From Chloroflexota bacterium (GTDB lineage: Bacteria; Chloroflexota; Dehalococcoidia; SM23-28-2; RBG-16-64-32): 24,917 nucleotides of DNA. The notes under the pieces are model-generated. The model worked only from the letters and a program-made list of their open reading frames with translations. It was not told where the DNA came from and did not search any database. Shown here piece after piece: positions 7,232 to 14,157 of the stretch (position 1 is the first letter of the stretch; each line of letters begins with the position of its first letter). Both the position numbers and the translations under genes were made by a program. The DNA is taken from assembly GCA_005880075.1 (NCBI GenBank), contig VBJT01000016.1, forward strand, positions 1-24,917. Direction: 5' to 3'.

Positions 7232-7825
7232 GTACAGGCGGTGTTCCTCGATATACAGCCGAACCACGTCAGGAAGGAGGTACCGGATCGACAGGCCCCG
7301 ACGCACTTTATCGCGTATATCTGAACCGCTGATTTCCAGCGGCTCCATACGCACCCACAGCACGCGCTCTAGCGCCCCCGCCGGCAGCGCCTGCCTCTCA
7401 AGCTCGCCATCGGTGCTGTTGTGCCTCGATGCCACGGCCGGGCGGGCGAGCGCGAGGATGCGCTCCGGCTCGCGCCAGTTCGGCAGGTCAGCCAACGCGT
7501 CCGCGCCCAAGATCAGAGTTAAGTCACTGCCCGGGTAGCGATCGTGCAGCACTTCAAGTGTATCGACCGTGTACGTGGGTCCTCCTCGCTCCAGCTCCAG
7601 CGTAGACATCTCGAAGGCAGCGTTGCCTTCCATCGCGAGACTAAGCATGGCTGCGCGGTGCGTCGGGTCGCTGACCGCTCGGTTGCTTTTTCGCCAGGGC
7701 TGGCCCGCAGGGATGAACAAGACTTTATCGAGTTCGAGGGGATCGGTCTCCCGAGCGCTTTCCGCCAGCCGCAAGTGGCCGAAATGCACGGGATCGAACG
7801 TCCCCCCGAGGACCCCCAGCCTCAA
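7223..7825 (-). CDS. nadD: Nicotinate-nucleotide adenylyltransferase NadD
   Basis: A 200-residue cytoplasmic nucleotidyltransferase that converts nicotinate mononucleotide and ATP to deamido-NAD, the penultimate step of NAD synthesis. The N-terminal nucleotidyltransferase motif GGTFDPVHFGHL (7-18) and the ISGSDIR motif (165-171), which binds the ATP phosphates, are both intact. RYLLPDVVRLYIEEHRLY is the normal C-terminus. The start is TTG at 7825, overlapping the obg stop as TTGA, so the two genes are translationally coupled. No separate ribosome-binding site is needed. The obg-nadD order is common in several phyla. Length and motifs match the family well. Confidence 0.95.
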   Translation of the reverse strand: MRLGVLGGTFDPVHFGHLRLAESARETDPLELDKVLFIPAGQPWRKSNRAVSDPTHRAAMLSLAMEGNAAFEMSTLELERGGPTYTVDTLEVLHDRYPGSDLTLILGADALADLPNWREPERILALARPAVASRHNSTDGELERQALPAGALERVLWVRMEPLEISGSDIRDKVRRGLSIRYLLPDVVRLYIEEHRLYLD

Positions 7826-9087
7826 GCCTCGATCTCCAGCTCGACGTGCCCCAACCGTACGTGATCGCCGCGCTTAGCGCCCGCACGGCGCAGAGCGCCT
7901 GAGACACCCCAGCGCTTGAACCGCCGCCAGAGCTCGGCGCGCCCTTCGTCGGTCTCAACAGGCATCATTTCGGCGAACGCCACCGCCCGCCCCTCGGCCA
8001 CCCGAAACGCTCCGTCTTCGCGCCAAATGCGAAGATCACTCGCCGACGCTTGGACGAGGACGGATGCCGCCTCCGCACGAACCGGCCGTTTCTCTTCCTG
8101 CGGCGGAAGGGCTTCGGCCAAGCAACGCACCAGCTCATCCAATCCTTCACCACTCGCAGCCGAGACGAGGAACGCATCCAAGCCAGCCTTCGAGAATCGA
8201 TCTCTTATCTCTCCTCTCCGCTGAACCACCTCGAGCCGGTCGATCTTATTGACGGCAACCAGGCGCCGCCGCTCCGCGACTCCGTGGCCGTATTCGCCTA
8301 CCTCAGCCTCGACCGTTCGGAAATCAGCGAGAGGATCCTGGCTGCTGCCATCGACCAGGTACAGAACCACCTTGGTTCTCTCGGCATGCCGGAGAAAGTC
8401 CAGTCCCAGGCCAGCGCCGCGATGTGCCCCCTCGATTAGACCGGGAATATCCGCCACGACGAACGTCTGCCAGCCGCTCTCCACCACCCCCAAAACCGGC
8501 TCAAGAGTTGTGAATGGATAGTCGGCCACTTTGGGCCGAGCCGCTGAGATGGCGCGCAGAAGCGTGGATTTTCCGGCGTTCGGGAGCCCCACGATGCCGA
8601 CGTCCGCTAACAGTTTTAGTTCGAGTATCAGGTTCGCCCCTTCTCCCTGCTGTCCGCGCTGGGCGATGCGAGGCGCACGCTGTACCGAAGTAGCGAATCG
8701 CGCGTTGCCCCAGCCACCGATCCCACCCCGTGCTGCGACGGCCGAACCCCCATCTTCGATCAATTCGGCAATGAGCTCTCTCGTTCCACCCGCGGCCTCA
8801 CGCCAGATTTCCGTCCCAAGCGGCACTTTCATTACCAAATCGGCGCCCCGCCTGCCGTGTTTCTTACCCCCTTCGCCTCGCTTGCCCGATTCTGCCTGGA
8901 AGACCCTTTTGCGGCCCAGCTCCTTCAACGTGCGGATCGACCGGTCCGCGATCAGAATCACGTTTCCACCGTCACCACCATCACCACCGTCTGGGCCGCC
9001 TCTAGGCACAAACTTCTCTCGGCGGAAACTCACGCTTCCCGCACCGCCACCTCCTCCTCGAACACGGATCGTTAGGCTATCGATCAT
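7822..9087 (-). CDS. obg: Ribosome-associated GTPase Obg (CgtA)
   Basis: A 421-residue essential GTPase that binds the 50S subunit and acts in ribosome assembly and stress signalling. Three domains are visible. The Gly-rich Obg fold (1-158) has GGGGGAGSVSFRREKFVPRG and GPDGGDGGDGGNV. The G domain has P-loop GLPNAGKST (167-175), the DYPFTT switch, DIPG (213-216), NKID (280-283) and SAASG (309-313). A C-terminal OCT domain spans about 340-421 (LWRRFKRWGVSGALRRAGAK, then GDHVRLGHVELE). The ATG at 9087 is preceded by a perfect TATAAT eight bases away and no Shine-Dalgarno. It lies downstream of dnaA on the same strand but with its own promoter. Confidence 0.97.
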   Translation of the reverse strand: MIDSLTIRVRGGGGGAGSVSFRREKFVPRGGPDGGDGGDGGNVILIADRSIRTLKELGRKRVFQAESGKRGEGGKKHGRRGADLVMKVPLGTEIWREAAGGTRELIAELIEDGGSAVAARGGIGGWGNARFATSVQRAPRIAQRGQQGEGANLILELKLLADVGIVGLPNAGKSTLLRAISAARPKVADYPFTTLEPVLGVVESGWQTFVVADIPGLIEGAHRGAGLGLDFLRHAERTKVVLYLVDGSSQDPLADFRTVEAEVGEYGHGVAERRRLVAVNKIDRLEVVQRRGEIRDRFSKAGLDAFLVSAASGEGLDELVRCLAEALPPQEEKRPVRAEAASVLVQASASDLRIWREDGAFRVAEGRAVAFAEMMPVETDEGRAELWRRFKRWGVSGALRRAGAKRGDHVRLGHVELEIEA

Positions 9088-9095
9088 TCTAAGTA

Positions 9096-9101
9096 ATTAT
9101 A
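9096..9101 (-). promoter_or_regulatory. obg promoter -10, TATAAT
   Basis: A perfect TATAAT on the minus strand with only eight bases (TACTTAGA) between it and the obg ATG. Transcription would start at most about two bases before the start codon, so the mRNA should be essentially leaderless. The -35 is weak. Confidence 0.55.
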
Positions 9102-9231
9102 GGAAGGAGTAGAAACGTAATAGTAGTCGTAGTCTTAACGTTGAACAGGTGGATTTCGCGTTTGCCTGTGATGGGATAACTTTGGGTGGCCGCTGTTTAG
9201 CGGAGAGTGGACAGGGTGTTAAGCGATGTGG

Positions 9232-10599
9232 CTAACGCTGGGAGGCAGCGCTGCGTATGTCGGAGAGGAGCGCCGCCAACCGCGGGTCCAAGGAGAGCGT
9301 CCTTGTGACTTTCTGGATTCCGTGGATAACCGTGGAATGGTCGCGGTGTCCGAGGAGAAGGCCGATCTGTTTAAGAGCTAGCCCGGAATCCTCTCTGAGC
9401 AGAAACATCGCGGTGTGGCGCGCCTCAGCGATCGGCCGTGCGCGGCTTTTGCCCGCCAGGGCTGGAATCGGTATACCGTATTGATCGGATACCGCCTGCA
9501 GGACCGCGTTTGGCTCGGCGGGTTGCGGGGCGGCTGGTTTGAGTGCGGTCAGGGCCCGCACCGCAATCTCCATGGTAATCGCAGCCGCGCGGATTAACTT
9601 CGCGTAGGCCACCACGCGGTTTAATTGGCCTTCCAGCTCTCGGATATTGTCGGGTGCGCGGTCGGCGAGAAGGCGGGCGACATCTTCGGGGAGCTCGGCG
9701 TGATGCTGCTCGTTGGCCTTGGCCTTGATGATAGCAAGCCTTGTCTCCGTATCCGGTGGCTGGATGTCGGCGACCAGCCCCCACTGAAAGCGCGAGCATA
9801 GTCGACCCTCGAGACCGTTCATGGAAGCCGGCGGTCTGTCGCCGGCGACGACAAGCTGACAACCGTCGGAGTGGAGATCGTTAAAAGTGTAGAAAAACTC
9901 TTCCTGGGTGCGAGTCTTACTCGCTAGGAACTGTATATCGTCTATGAGCAAGAGCTCAGGGGAGCGGTACCGGCGCCGGAACTCGTCCGCTCTGCCCTGC
10001 GCGATTGCCGTGACGAATTCGTTTGTGAACTGTTCGGACGTAACATAGACAGCCTTCTTACTGGCTTCACTCGCGTGCTGAGCAATCGCCTGAAGAAGGT
10101 GAGTCTTGCCAAGGCCCGGCGTGCTATAGATGTAGAGTGGATTGTAGTCCGCCCCCGGGCTCTCCGCCGCCCGGAAGGCGGCCGCTGCAGCCATGCGGTT
10201 GCTTTCGGCGATGACGAAGTTCTTGAAGGTGAAATGTGGGTTCAGCCTTTGTTGGCGCGCCGGGCTGGCAATTACGGCCTGGGCGGCCAGCCCTGTCTTT
10301 GTCAGCGCAAGCGCGCCGTCCGCGTGGCCATTTTCATGACCATTTCGGCCGATGATCTCGAAAGAGACTTCCATCGGTCGGCCGAGGATGTCGCCGAGCG
10401 TCTGGCAGACCAGGCTGCGCATCCGGGTTGAAAGCCACTCTTTTATGAACTCGGACGGCACCCCTACGACGAAGGCACCTGCCTCAATCCGGATGCCTTC
10501 GGTATCCTTTAACCAGGTGTCGTAGTTGGGGCGGGTGACCCGTAGTTGGAGCTGTCCCAAGGCAGTATTCCAGATACGCTCGGCGGTTGCATCTTTCAT
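9232..10599 (-). CDS. dnaA: Chromosomal replication initiator protein DnaA
   Basis: A 455-residue AAA+ initiator that binds DnaA boxes and opens oriC. Domain I (1-85) starts MKDATAERIWNTALGQLQL, followed by a short linker. The AAA+ core has Walker A region YSTPGLGKTHL (158-168), Walker B LLLIDDIQFL (217-226) and arginine-finger box RLCSRFQWG. Domain IV carries the DnaA signature around GHRDHSTVIHGI (417-428). The ATG at 10599 is chosen over an upstream in-frame start because of a strong GGAGGTG six bases before it and because DnaA proteins begin here. The first Walker A Gly, usually GGVGLGKT, reads S-T-P-G-L-G-K-T. No dnaN or recF follows; obg does. Its start region is repeated twice upstream. 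Confidence 0.96.
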   Translation of the reverse strand: MKDATAERIWNTALGQLQLRVTRPNYDTWLKDTEGIRIEAGAFVVGVPSEFIKEWLSTRMRSLVCQTLGDILGRPMEVSFEIIGRNGHENGHADGALALTKTGLAAQAVIASPARQQRLNPHFTFKNFVIAESNRMAAAAAFRAAESPGADYNPLYIYSTPGLGKTHLLQAIAQHASEASKKAVYVTSEQFTNEFVTAIAQGRADEFRRRYRSPELLLIDDIQFLASKTRTQEEFFYTFNDLHSDGCQLVVAGDRPPASMNGLEGRLCSRFQWGLVADIQPPDTETRLAIIKAKANEQHHAELPEDVARLLADRAPDNIRELEGQLNRVVAYAKLIRAAAITMEIAVRALTALKPAAPQPAEPNAVLQAVSDQYGIPIPALAGKSRARPIAEARHTAMFLLREDSGLALKQIGLLLGHRDHSTVIHGIQKVTRTLSLDPRLAALLSDIRSAASQR

Positions 10600-10650
10600 G
10601 TGAACACCTCCCGGTGTAGGTAGTCTTTGGAGCGGACGGCGGAAAGTTAC
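10531..10650 (-). repeat. dnaA start-region repeat, copy A (dnaA itself)
   Basis: This reference copy comprises the dnaA leader from the GTAACT at 10650, the ribosome-binding site and codons 1-23. Its CCCAAGGCAGTATTCCA (10556-10572, plus strand) recurs exactly at 13128-13144. The leader segments TCCGCTCC and ACCTA recur in copy C, and CCAAAGA, CCGG and GGAGG in copy B. Confidence 0.7.
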
Positions 10651-10678
10651 CACCCCGCAGCCAAGCTCGGCGATCCGT

Positions 10679-10783
10679 TTATGAATAGCGTGCGGACAAC
10701 GATGGTCTCTTTGAGCCGGTGACGTGGAGCTGGAGCCGGCTGAGGGCAGTGTTCCGAGTTCCTTCTACGGCTGTATATTCCAT
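10679..10783 (-). pseudogene. Truncated dnaA start, mini-ORF 1 (34 residues)
   Basis: ATG at 10783, stop TAA at 10679-10681. The peptide begins MEYTAVEGTRNTALSRLQLH. Aligned without gaps to DnaA it matches at Met1, Glu7, NTAL (11-14), LQL (17-19) and VT (21-22). A GGAGGG lies a few bases before the ATG. It starts 41 bases after the response-regulator stop and ends 79 bases before dnaA. Only about one helix of DnaA domain I is present, so it is most likely a relic of a duplication, although a translated peptide cannot be excluded. It is less well conserved than mini-ORF 2. Confidence 0.55.
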
Positions 10784-10824
10784 GGCTCCCTCCGTCTCCG
10801 GGGCTAGCGTTCTTTGGGGCGGTG
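10718..10824 (-). repeat. dnaA start-region repeat, copy B
   Basis: Diverged second copy of the dnaA leader and first ~22 codons, all on the minus strand. Similarity begins directly after the response-regulator stop (10825): CACCGCCCCAAAGA parallels the dnaA leader's CCGCTCCAAAGA. It runs through CCGG, GGAGGG and the ATG into NTAL..LQL.VT. Confidence 0.55.
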
Positions 10825-11535
10825 TCAGTGTCGTTCGGCTGTTGGCAACTCCGCAAGTGCGCCTGGGCTAATCAACGGATCGGACACCATCCCAGCTTTG
10901 GCAGCCAAAATGGCGGCTTGGGTCCGGTCGGGAACCCCGAGCTTGTCGAAAACGTGGGCGACCACATTCTTGATCGTGCCGACGCTATAGCGCATCTGCT
11001 GTGCGATCTCTTTATTGCTAAGCCCGCCGGCCAGCAGCTCGAGCACCCGCCTCTCGCGTGGTGTCAACTTGCGGACGGTGAGTTGACTTGAGGGATCCCC
11101 TGTGCTTATGTCGCTGAGTAGCGTCCGCAGCATGTCGCGGTTGATGAGTGATTCGCCGTTCCTGATCAGGCGGATCGCGTCGATCATGGAACTCTGCGGG
11201 ATGCCCTTGAGGACGTAGCCGGAGGCGCCGGCGGAAAGTGCGCGTTGGATGTAATCGGTGGAGTCGTAGATCGTGACGATAAGGATTGCGATCTCCGGGT
11301 GCTCCCTATGAATGATCTCGGTGGCGGCGAGACCGTCCATGTCCGGCATGCGCATGTCCATCAGAACTACGTCCGGTCTCAGCTCGCGCACGCGCTCGAC
11401 TGCCTCCCTGCCGGTATCGGCCTCACCGACGACCTCGATGTCCTCGCACGAGAGCATGGCACGCACCCCTTCTCGGACCATCGGATGATCATCGGCGATG
11501 AGCACTGTGGTCTGGGGGCGGGCAGGTTCGGTCAT
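10825..11535 (-). CDS. NarL/FixJ-family response regulator
   Basis: A 236-residue DNA-binding response regulator. The receiver domain (10-125) has the acidic pair Asp15-Asp16, phospho-acceptor Asp60 (VVLMD), Thr88 (IVT) and Lys110 (YVLKG). The LuxR-type helix-turn-helix (157-212) reads LTPRERRVLELLAGGLSNKE and continues to the recognition helix near VGTIKNVVAHVF. The ATG at 11535 is preferred over an upstream in-frame start, because the extra 30 residues are low complexity and lie inside the kinase gene. A TGAGG next to the kinase stop serves as ribosome-binding site. It starts seven bases after the kinase gene and is its partner. Target genes are unknown. Both flanks of the pair hold dnaA-like repeats. 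Confidence 0.93.
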   Translation of the reverse strand: MTEPARPQTTVLIADDHPMVREGVRAMLSCEDIEVVGEADTGREAVERVRELRPDVVLMDMRMPDMDGLAATEIIHREHPEIAILIVTIYDSTDYIQRALSAGASGYVLKGIPQSSMIDAIRLIRNGESLINRDMLRTLLSDISTGDPSSQLTVRKLTPRERRVLELLAGGLSNKEIAQQMRYSVGTIKNVVAHVFDKLGVPDRTQAAILAAKAGMVSDPLISPGALAELPTAERH

Positions 11536-11542
11536 CTGAGCC

Positions 11543-12820
11543 TCACAAGGGCACGGCTGGCACGGGGATGTTGACGGTGACTTTCGTCCCGTGTCCCGGC
11601 TCGCTGATGATGTCGCAACTGCCACCGAGGCGATGGCTGCGCTCTTTCATGATGGTCAGGCCAAGGCTCTCGCCGGAGGCAATCTTGGCCAGCGCTTCCT
11701 TCATATCGAACCCGTTGCCCCAGTCATGTACCTCTAGACGGAGGCGATTTCGCTGGAGCCGAAGAGTTACCCTCACCTTGCGTGTCACCGCGTGCTTGCG
11801 CGCATTGGTGATTGACTCCTGGATAATGCGGAAGAGGGAGGATTCCACCCACGGCTCGAGCCGCAGGTCTTTCGGGGTAATGTCGAGCTCCGAGGACCAA
11901 CCGGCTTGCTGGGCAATAGTCTGCAGATAAACCTCCAGGGCTTGAGGCAGACCGAAATCGTCTAGTGCGGGCGGGTGAAGCTCTGAGAGCACCCGGCGGC
12001 CTTCCTGGATCGCCAACTTGAGCTGGTGCGACAAGGAGTCCAGCTTCTCGTCTAGGAGTTGATCGGCTGGCTGAAGTCGGTGCAGGCTCTCTACCTGCAT
12101 GTCAGCTGCGGCGATCATCTGCAGAAGCCCATCATGGATATCGTAGGCCAGCCGCTGCCGCTCCTGTTCCTCAGCGTAGAGCAGTCGCCGGGCCAGGTAT
12201 TCCCTCTCTGCCAGCAGGCTATTCCGCTCCTCTTCGGCGACCCTCCGCTGCTCAACCACCAGCGCCAGGTTGTGGTTCCTTTTGGTCAGCTCCGCCGTAT
12301 CGTGACGTACCGTGACGTCCAGCGCCTCTTGCGATTGTTGCAACTCACGCCGCGCACGCTGCCGCTCGAGCTCTTGCATTCGCCTGTGCCTCGTGATGTC
12401 CCGCCCGACGGCGTAGATCATCTCTTGGGGAAGGGCAGGCGTGGCATTCCACTGGAGGAGCCGGTAAGAGCCGTTCTTACGCCGATAGCGCGTTTCGAGA
12501 GAGTTGGTTGGCAGCCCTTTGCGAAGCCGTTCGAGCTCCGCCAAAACGACCGCACGGTCGTCCGGATGAACGAGGTCCACATAGGGTTGCGACAGCAGTT
12601 CTTCTGCTCTGAAACCCAGTGTCGCGAGGAAAGCAGGGTTCACCCGTTTGAGATAACCATCAAAGCCTAAGACGCAGAGCAGGTCCTGGGAGAGCGAGAA
12701 CAATCTGTCGAGTTGGTCCTCGGCGCGCTCCCCCGGAGGTTGACTAGGATCAGGGTCTGGTTGCCGCTGCCGGCCTTGCGGCTGTCGTGCGGTAGAGGCC
12801 GGATCACCTCCGTTGGACAT
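11543..12820 (-). CDS. PAS-domain sensor histidine kinase, NarX/DegS (HisKA_3) type
   Basis: A 425-residue soluble kinase. A Pro/Gln-rich start (1-33) precedes a PAS domain (about 36-145; LFSLSQDLLCVLGFDGYLKR through VGRDITRHRR). A long coiled coil (about 145-220) leads to the HisKA_3 dimerisation helix with phospho-acceptor His229 in AYDIHDGLLQ, and then a HATPase_c domain with N-box Asn339 (QESITNARKHA), G1 box DWGNGFD (366-372) and a GLTIMKER G2-like segment. No membrane helix is seen, so it likely senses a cytoplasmic signal through PAS. The ATG at 12820 with GAAGGGA six bases upstream is preferred to an in-frame ATG 58 codons earlier. It is co-transcribed with the downstream response regulator gene. 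Confidence 0.92.
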   Translation of the reverse strand: MSNGGDPASTARQPQGRQRQPDPDPSQPPGERAEDQLDRLFSLSQDLLCVLGFDGYLKRVNPAFLATLGFRAEELLSQPYVDLVHPDDRAVVLAELERLRKGLPTNSLETRYRRKNGSYRLLQWNATPALPQEMIYAVGRDITRHRRMQELERQRARRELQQSQEALDVTVRHDTAELTKRNHNLALVVEQRRVAEEERNSLLAEREYLARRLLYAEEQERQRLAYDIHDGLLQMIAAADMQVESLHRLQPADQLLDEKLDSLSHQLKLAIQEGRRVLSELHPPALDDFGLPQALEVYLQTIAQQAGWSSELDITPKDLRLEPWVESSLFRIIQESITNARKHAVTRKVRVTLRLQRNRLRLEVHDWGNGFDMKEALAKIASGESLGLTIMKERSHRLGGSCDIISEPGHGTKVTVNIPVPAVPL

Positions 12821-13010
12821 CGCGCGTCCCTTCAAGATGGCCGCGCCGCCCTTGCAGCCAACCCGTTCGTGGCGGGGCGGATGCCGGAAACCGTAACACC
12901 ACGATTCAGAGCGGTCAAGGGGTCTTACGGTCAGGAAACTGGCCAAGTCAGCAGCCTTTTTGCCGGTTTCCTTACCCCCAGAAAATGACAACATAGATCG
13001 CTTGCCCCAG

Positions 13011-13172
13011 CTACTGTGTTGTACGTTCCGTCAGCACTCGGGCAGCAATGTTGGCTGGTTCCCCGCGCACGTTCTGCGCGCTATCAAGGTCGTCATTACC
13101 TGAGCGCGTGGGGTAGAGCTGCAGCTGCCCCAAGGCAGTATTCCATATACGCTGAGCAGTGGGATCGGCCAT
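13011..13172 (-). CDS. DnaA domain I-like mini-ORF 2 (53 residues)
   Basis: ATG at 13172, TAG at 13011-13013, with GAGGG about seven bases upstream. The peptide begins MADPTAQRIWNTALGQLQLY against MKDATAERIWNTALGQLQLR in DnaA. Identity is high through residue 19, with scattered matches (Thr22, Arg23, Asp28) to about residue 28, then an unrelated tail ending RVLTERTTQ. Codons 5-19 differ from dnaA at seven synonymous positions and only one that changes the residue (Glu to Gln). Complete DnaA domain I needs about 85 residues, so this cannot fold as a normal domain. It is either the remnant of a second dnaA gene that was once under selection, or a short expressed peptide. It sits upstream of the kinase gene on the same strand. 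Confidence 0.5.
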   Translation of the reverse strand: MADPTAQRIWNTALGQLQLYPTRSGNDDLDSAQNVRGEPANIAARVLTERTTQ

Positions 13173-13235
13173 CGGAACCCTCGCGGTGAGCGGCTTTGGT
13201 TAGGTCGTCGGGGAGCGGATGGGCGGTACAGTAAC
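13104..13235 (-). repeat. dnaA start-region repeat, copy C
   Basis: Third copy of the dnaA leader and first ~23 codons. The leader shares GTTACTGTACCGCC-like and TCCGCTCC segments and ACCTA with dnaA. The coding part shares a 17-base exact match (13128-13144). The copy has the same orientation as copies A and B and lies on the far side of the two-component genes. Confidence 0.65.
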
Positions 13236-13257
13236 AGCCGTAAAGACTGGACGTCAA
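13228..13257 (-). promoter_or_regulatory. Candidate promoter of the dnaA-like mini-ORF 2
   Basis: On the minus strand TTGACG (13257-13252) and TACTGT (13233-13228) are separated by 18 bases. The -10 lies at the position equivalent to TAACTT in the dnaA leader. It would give a leader of about 50 bases to the ATG at 13172. Confidence 0.4.
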
Positions 13258-13353
13258 CACACTTATGTCAACGGAGAAGGGACAAGTGACGCCTTTCCTA
13301 ACTCAGAAAGAAGACCCTTCTCCGCGTCGTTCCGCCGCGATGTTGTTGAACCA

Positions 13354-13359
13354 TATAAT
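13354..13359 (+). promoter_or_regulatory. coaX promoter -10, TATAAT
   Basis: A perfect TATAAT places transcription start near 13366, right at the AAGGGAGG and about 19 bases before the ATG at 13385. This excludes longer N-terminal extensions of CoaX, because upstream in-frame starts would lie outside the transcript. Confidence 0.55.
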
Positions 13360-13384
13360 CGCAAGGGAGGCAGAAGCCGAGCGC

Positions 13385-14155
13385 ATGTTTCTCGCGATTG
13401 ACGTAGGAAATACGAACGTTACTTTGGGCCTATTCGAAGAAGATTCCCTGCGCGGGACCTGGCGCTTGGCCACTGATATAGAAAGACTCGCCGACGAATA
13501 TGGCAGTTTGATCCTCGGTTTGGTGCAGCATAATGGGCTTTCGACCAATGACGTCAGGGAAGCGGCCATGACCTGCGTCGTCCCGGAGCTTGAGCCGGTA
13601 TTCCTAACGGTGTGCCGGCGCTATTTCGGCGTGACACCGCTTGTTATTGGCGTCGGAACGCGTACCGGGCTGAAGGTGCTCTATGACACTCCGCGTGACG
13701 TCGGTGCAGATCGGGTCGTCGACGCGATCGCTGCCATCCGGACATACGGGCCGCCGCCGCTGATTGTCGTGGACATCGGGACGGCTACCGTATTCGATGC
13801 GATAAACGCAGCCGGCGAATACCTGGGCGGGGCGATCGCTCCGGGGCCAGGCATCGCCTTCGAGGCGCTTATCCAGCGTGCGGCGAAGCTCTACCGCGTT
13901 GAATTCATGCGGCCGGACTCTGCCATCGGACGGAATACGGTGGCCGCATTACAGTCTGGCATAATCTTTGGGTACGTCGGGCTCGTCGAGGGGATCGTGG
14001 CGCGAATGAAGGAAGAGCTTGGAGGACAGGCGAAGGTCATAGGGACGGGCGGCTACGCGGCCAGTATCGCAGCAGAAACTAATATAATCGAGAAGGTCGA
14101 CCCCGATCTTACGCTGAGGGGCCTTCGCCTCGTCTTCGATATGAACCGCAGCTAG
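13385..14155 (+). CDS. coaX: Type III pantothenate kinase CoaX
   Basis: A 256-residue ASKHA-fold kinase that phosphorylates pantothenate using ATP, the first step of CoA synthesis; type III enzymes are not feedback-inhibited by CoA. Motifs are DVGNTN (6-11, phosphate 1), the pantothenate-site GADR (107-110) and DIGTAT (130-135, phosphate 2), followed by GGAIAPG. FTxD-type variants of the second motif are common. The ATG at 13385 begins MFLAIDVGNTN, exactly as in the family; the open frame extends 40 codons upstream but crosses the TATAAT promoter. The stop is two bases before the coaBC start, so the two CoA genes form an operon. All motifs and length are normal. Confidence 0.96.
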   Translation: MFLAIDVGNTNVTLGLFEEDSLRGTWRLATDIERLADEYGSLILGLVQHNGLSTNDVREAAMTCVVPELEPVFLTVCRRYFGVTPLVIGVGTRTGLKVLYDTPRDVGADRVVDAIAAIRTYGPPPLIVVDIGTATVFDAINAAGEYLGGAIAPGPGIAFEALIQRAAKLYRVEFMRPDSAIGRNTVAALQSGIIFGYVGLVEGIVARMKEELGGQAKVIGTGGYAASIAAETNIIEKVDPDLTLRGLRLVFDMNRS

Positions 14156-14157
14156 AC

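Larger units (their letters stand above)
12821..13384. other. Divergent intergenic region between the kinase gene and coaX
   Basis: This 564-base stretch has no full-length gene. It holds a 190-base kinase leader with no clear promoter, the 53-codon dnaA-like mini-ORF (13011-13172), a minus-strand promoter-like pair in front of it (13228-13257), and the plus-strand coaX promoter (13354-13359). No cluster of DnaA boxes is visible. Confidence 0.6.

Noticed and set aside
9088..10824. Chromosome origin next to dnaA
   Set aside because: I looked for TTATCCACA-type boxes on both sides of dnaA and found no perfect match and no cluster or AT-rich unwinding region, so oriC is not supported here.
10825..12820. 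The two-component pair as PhoB/PhoR serving the pst operon
   Set aside because: The response regulator has a LuxR-type HTH and the kinase is HisKA_3 type; PhoB/PhoR are OmpR-type and HisKA-type.
13219..13384. N-terminal extension of CoaX
   Set aside because: The extension crosses a TATAAT promoter and is unlike the family; MFLAIDVGNTN at 13385 is the normal start.
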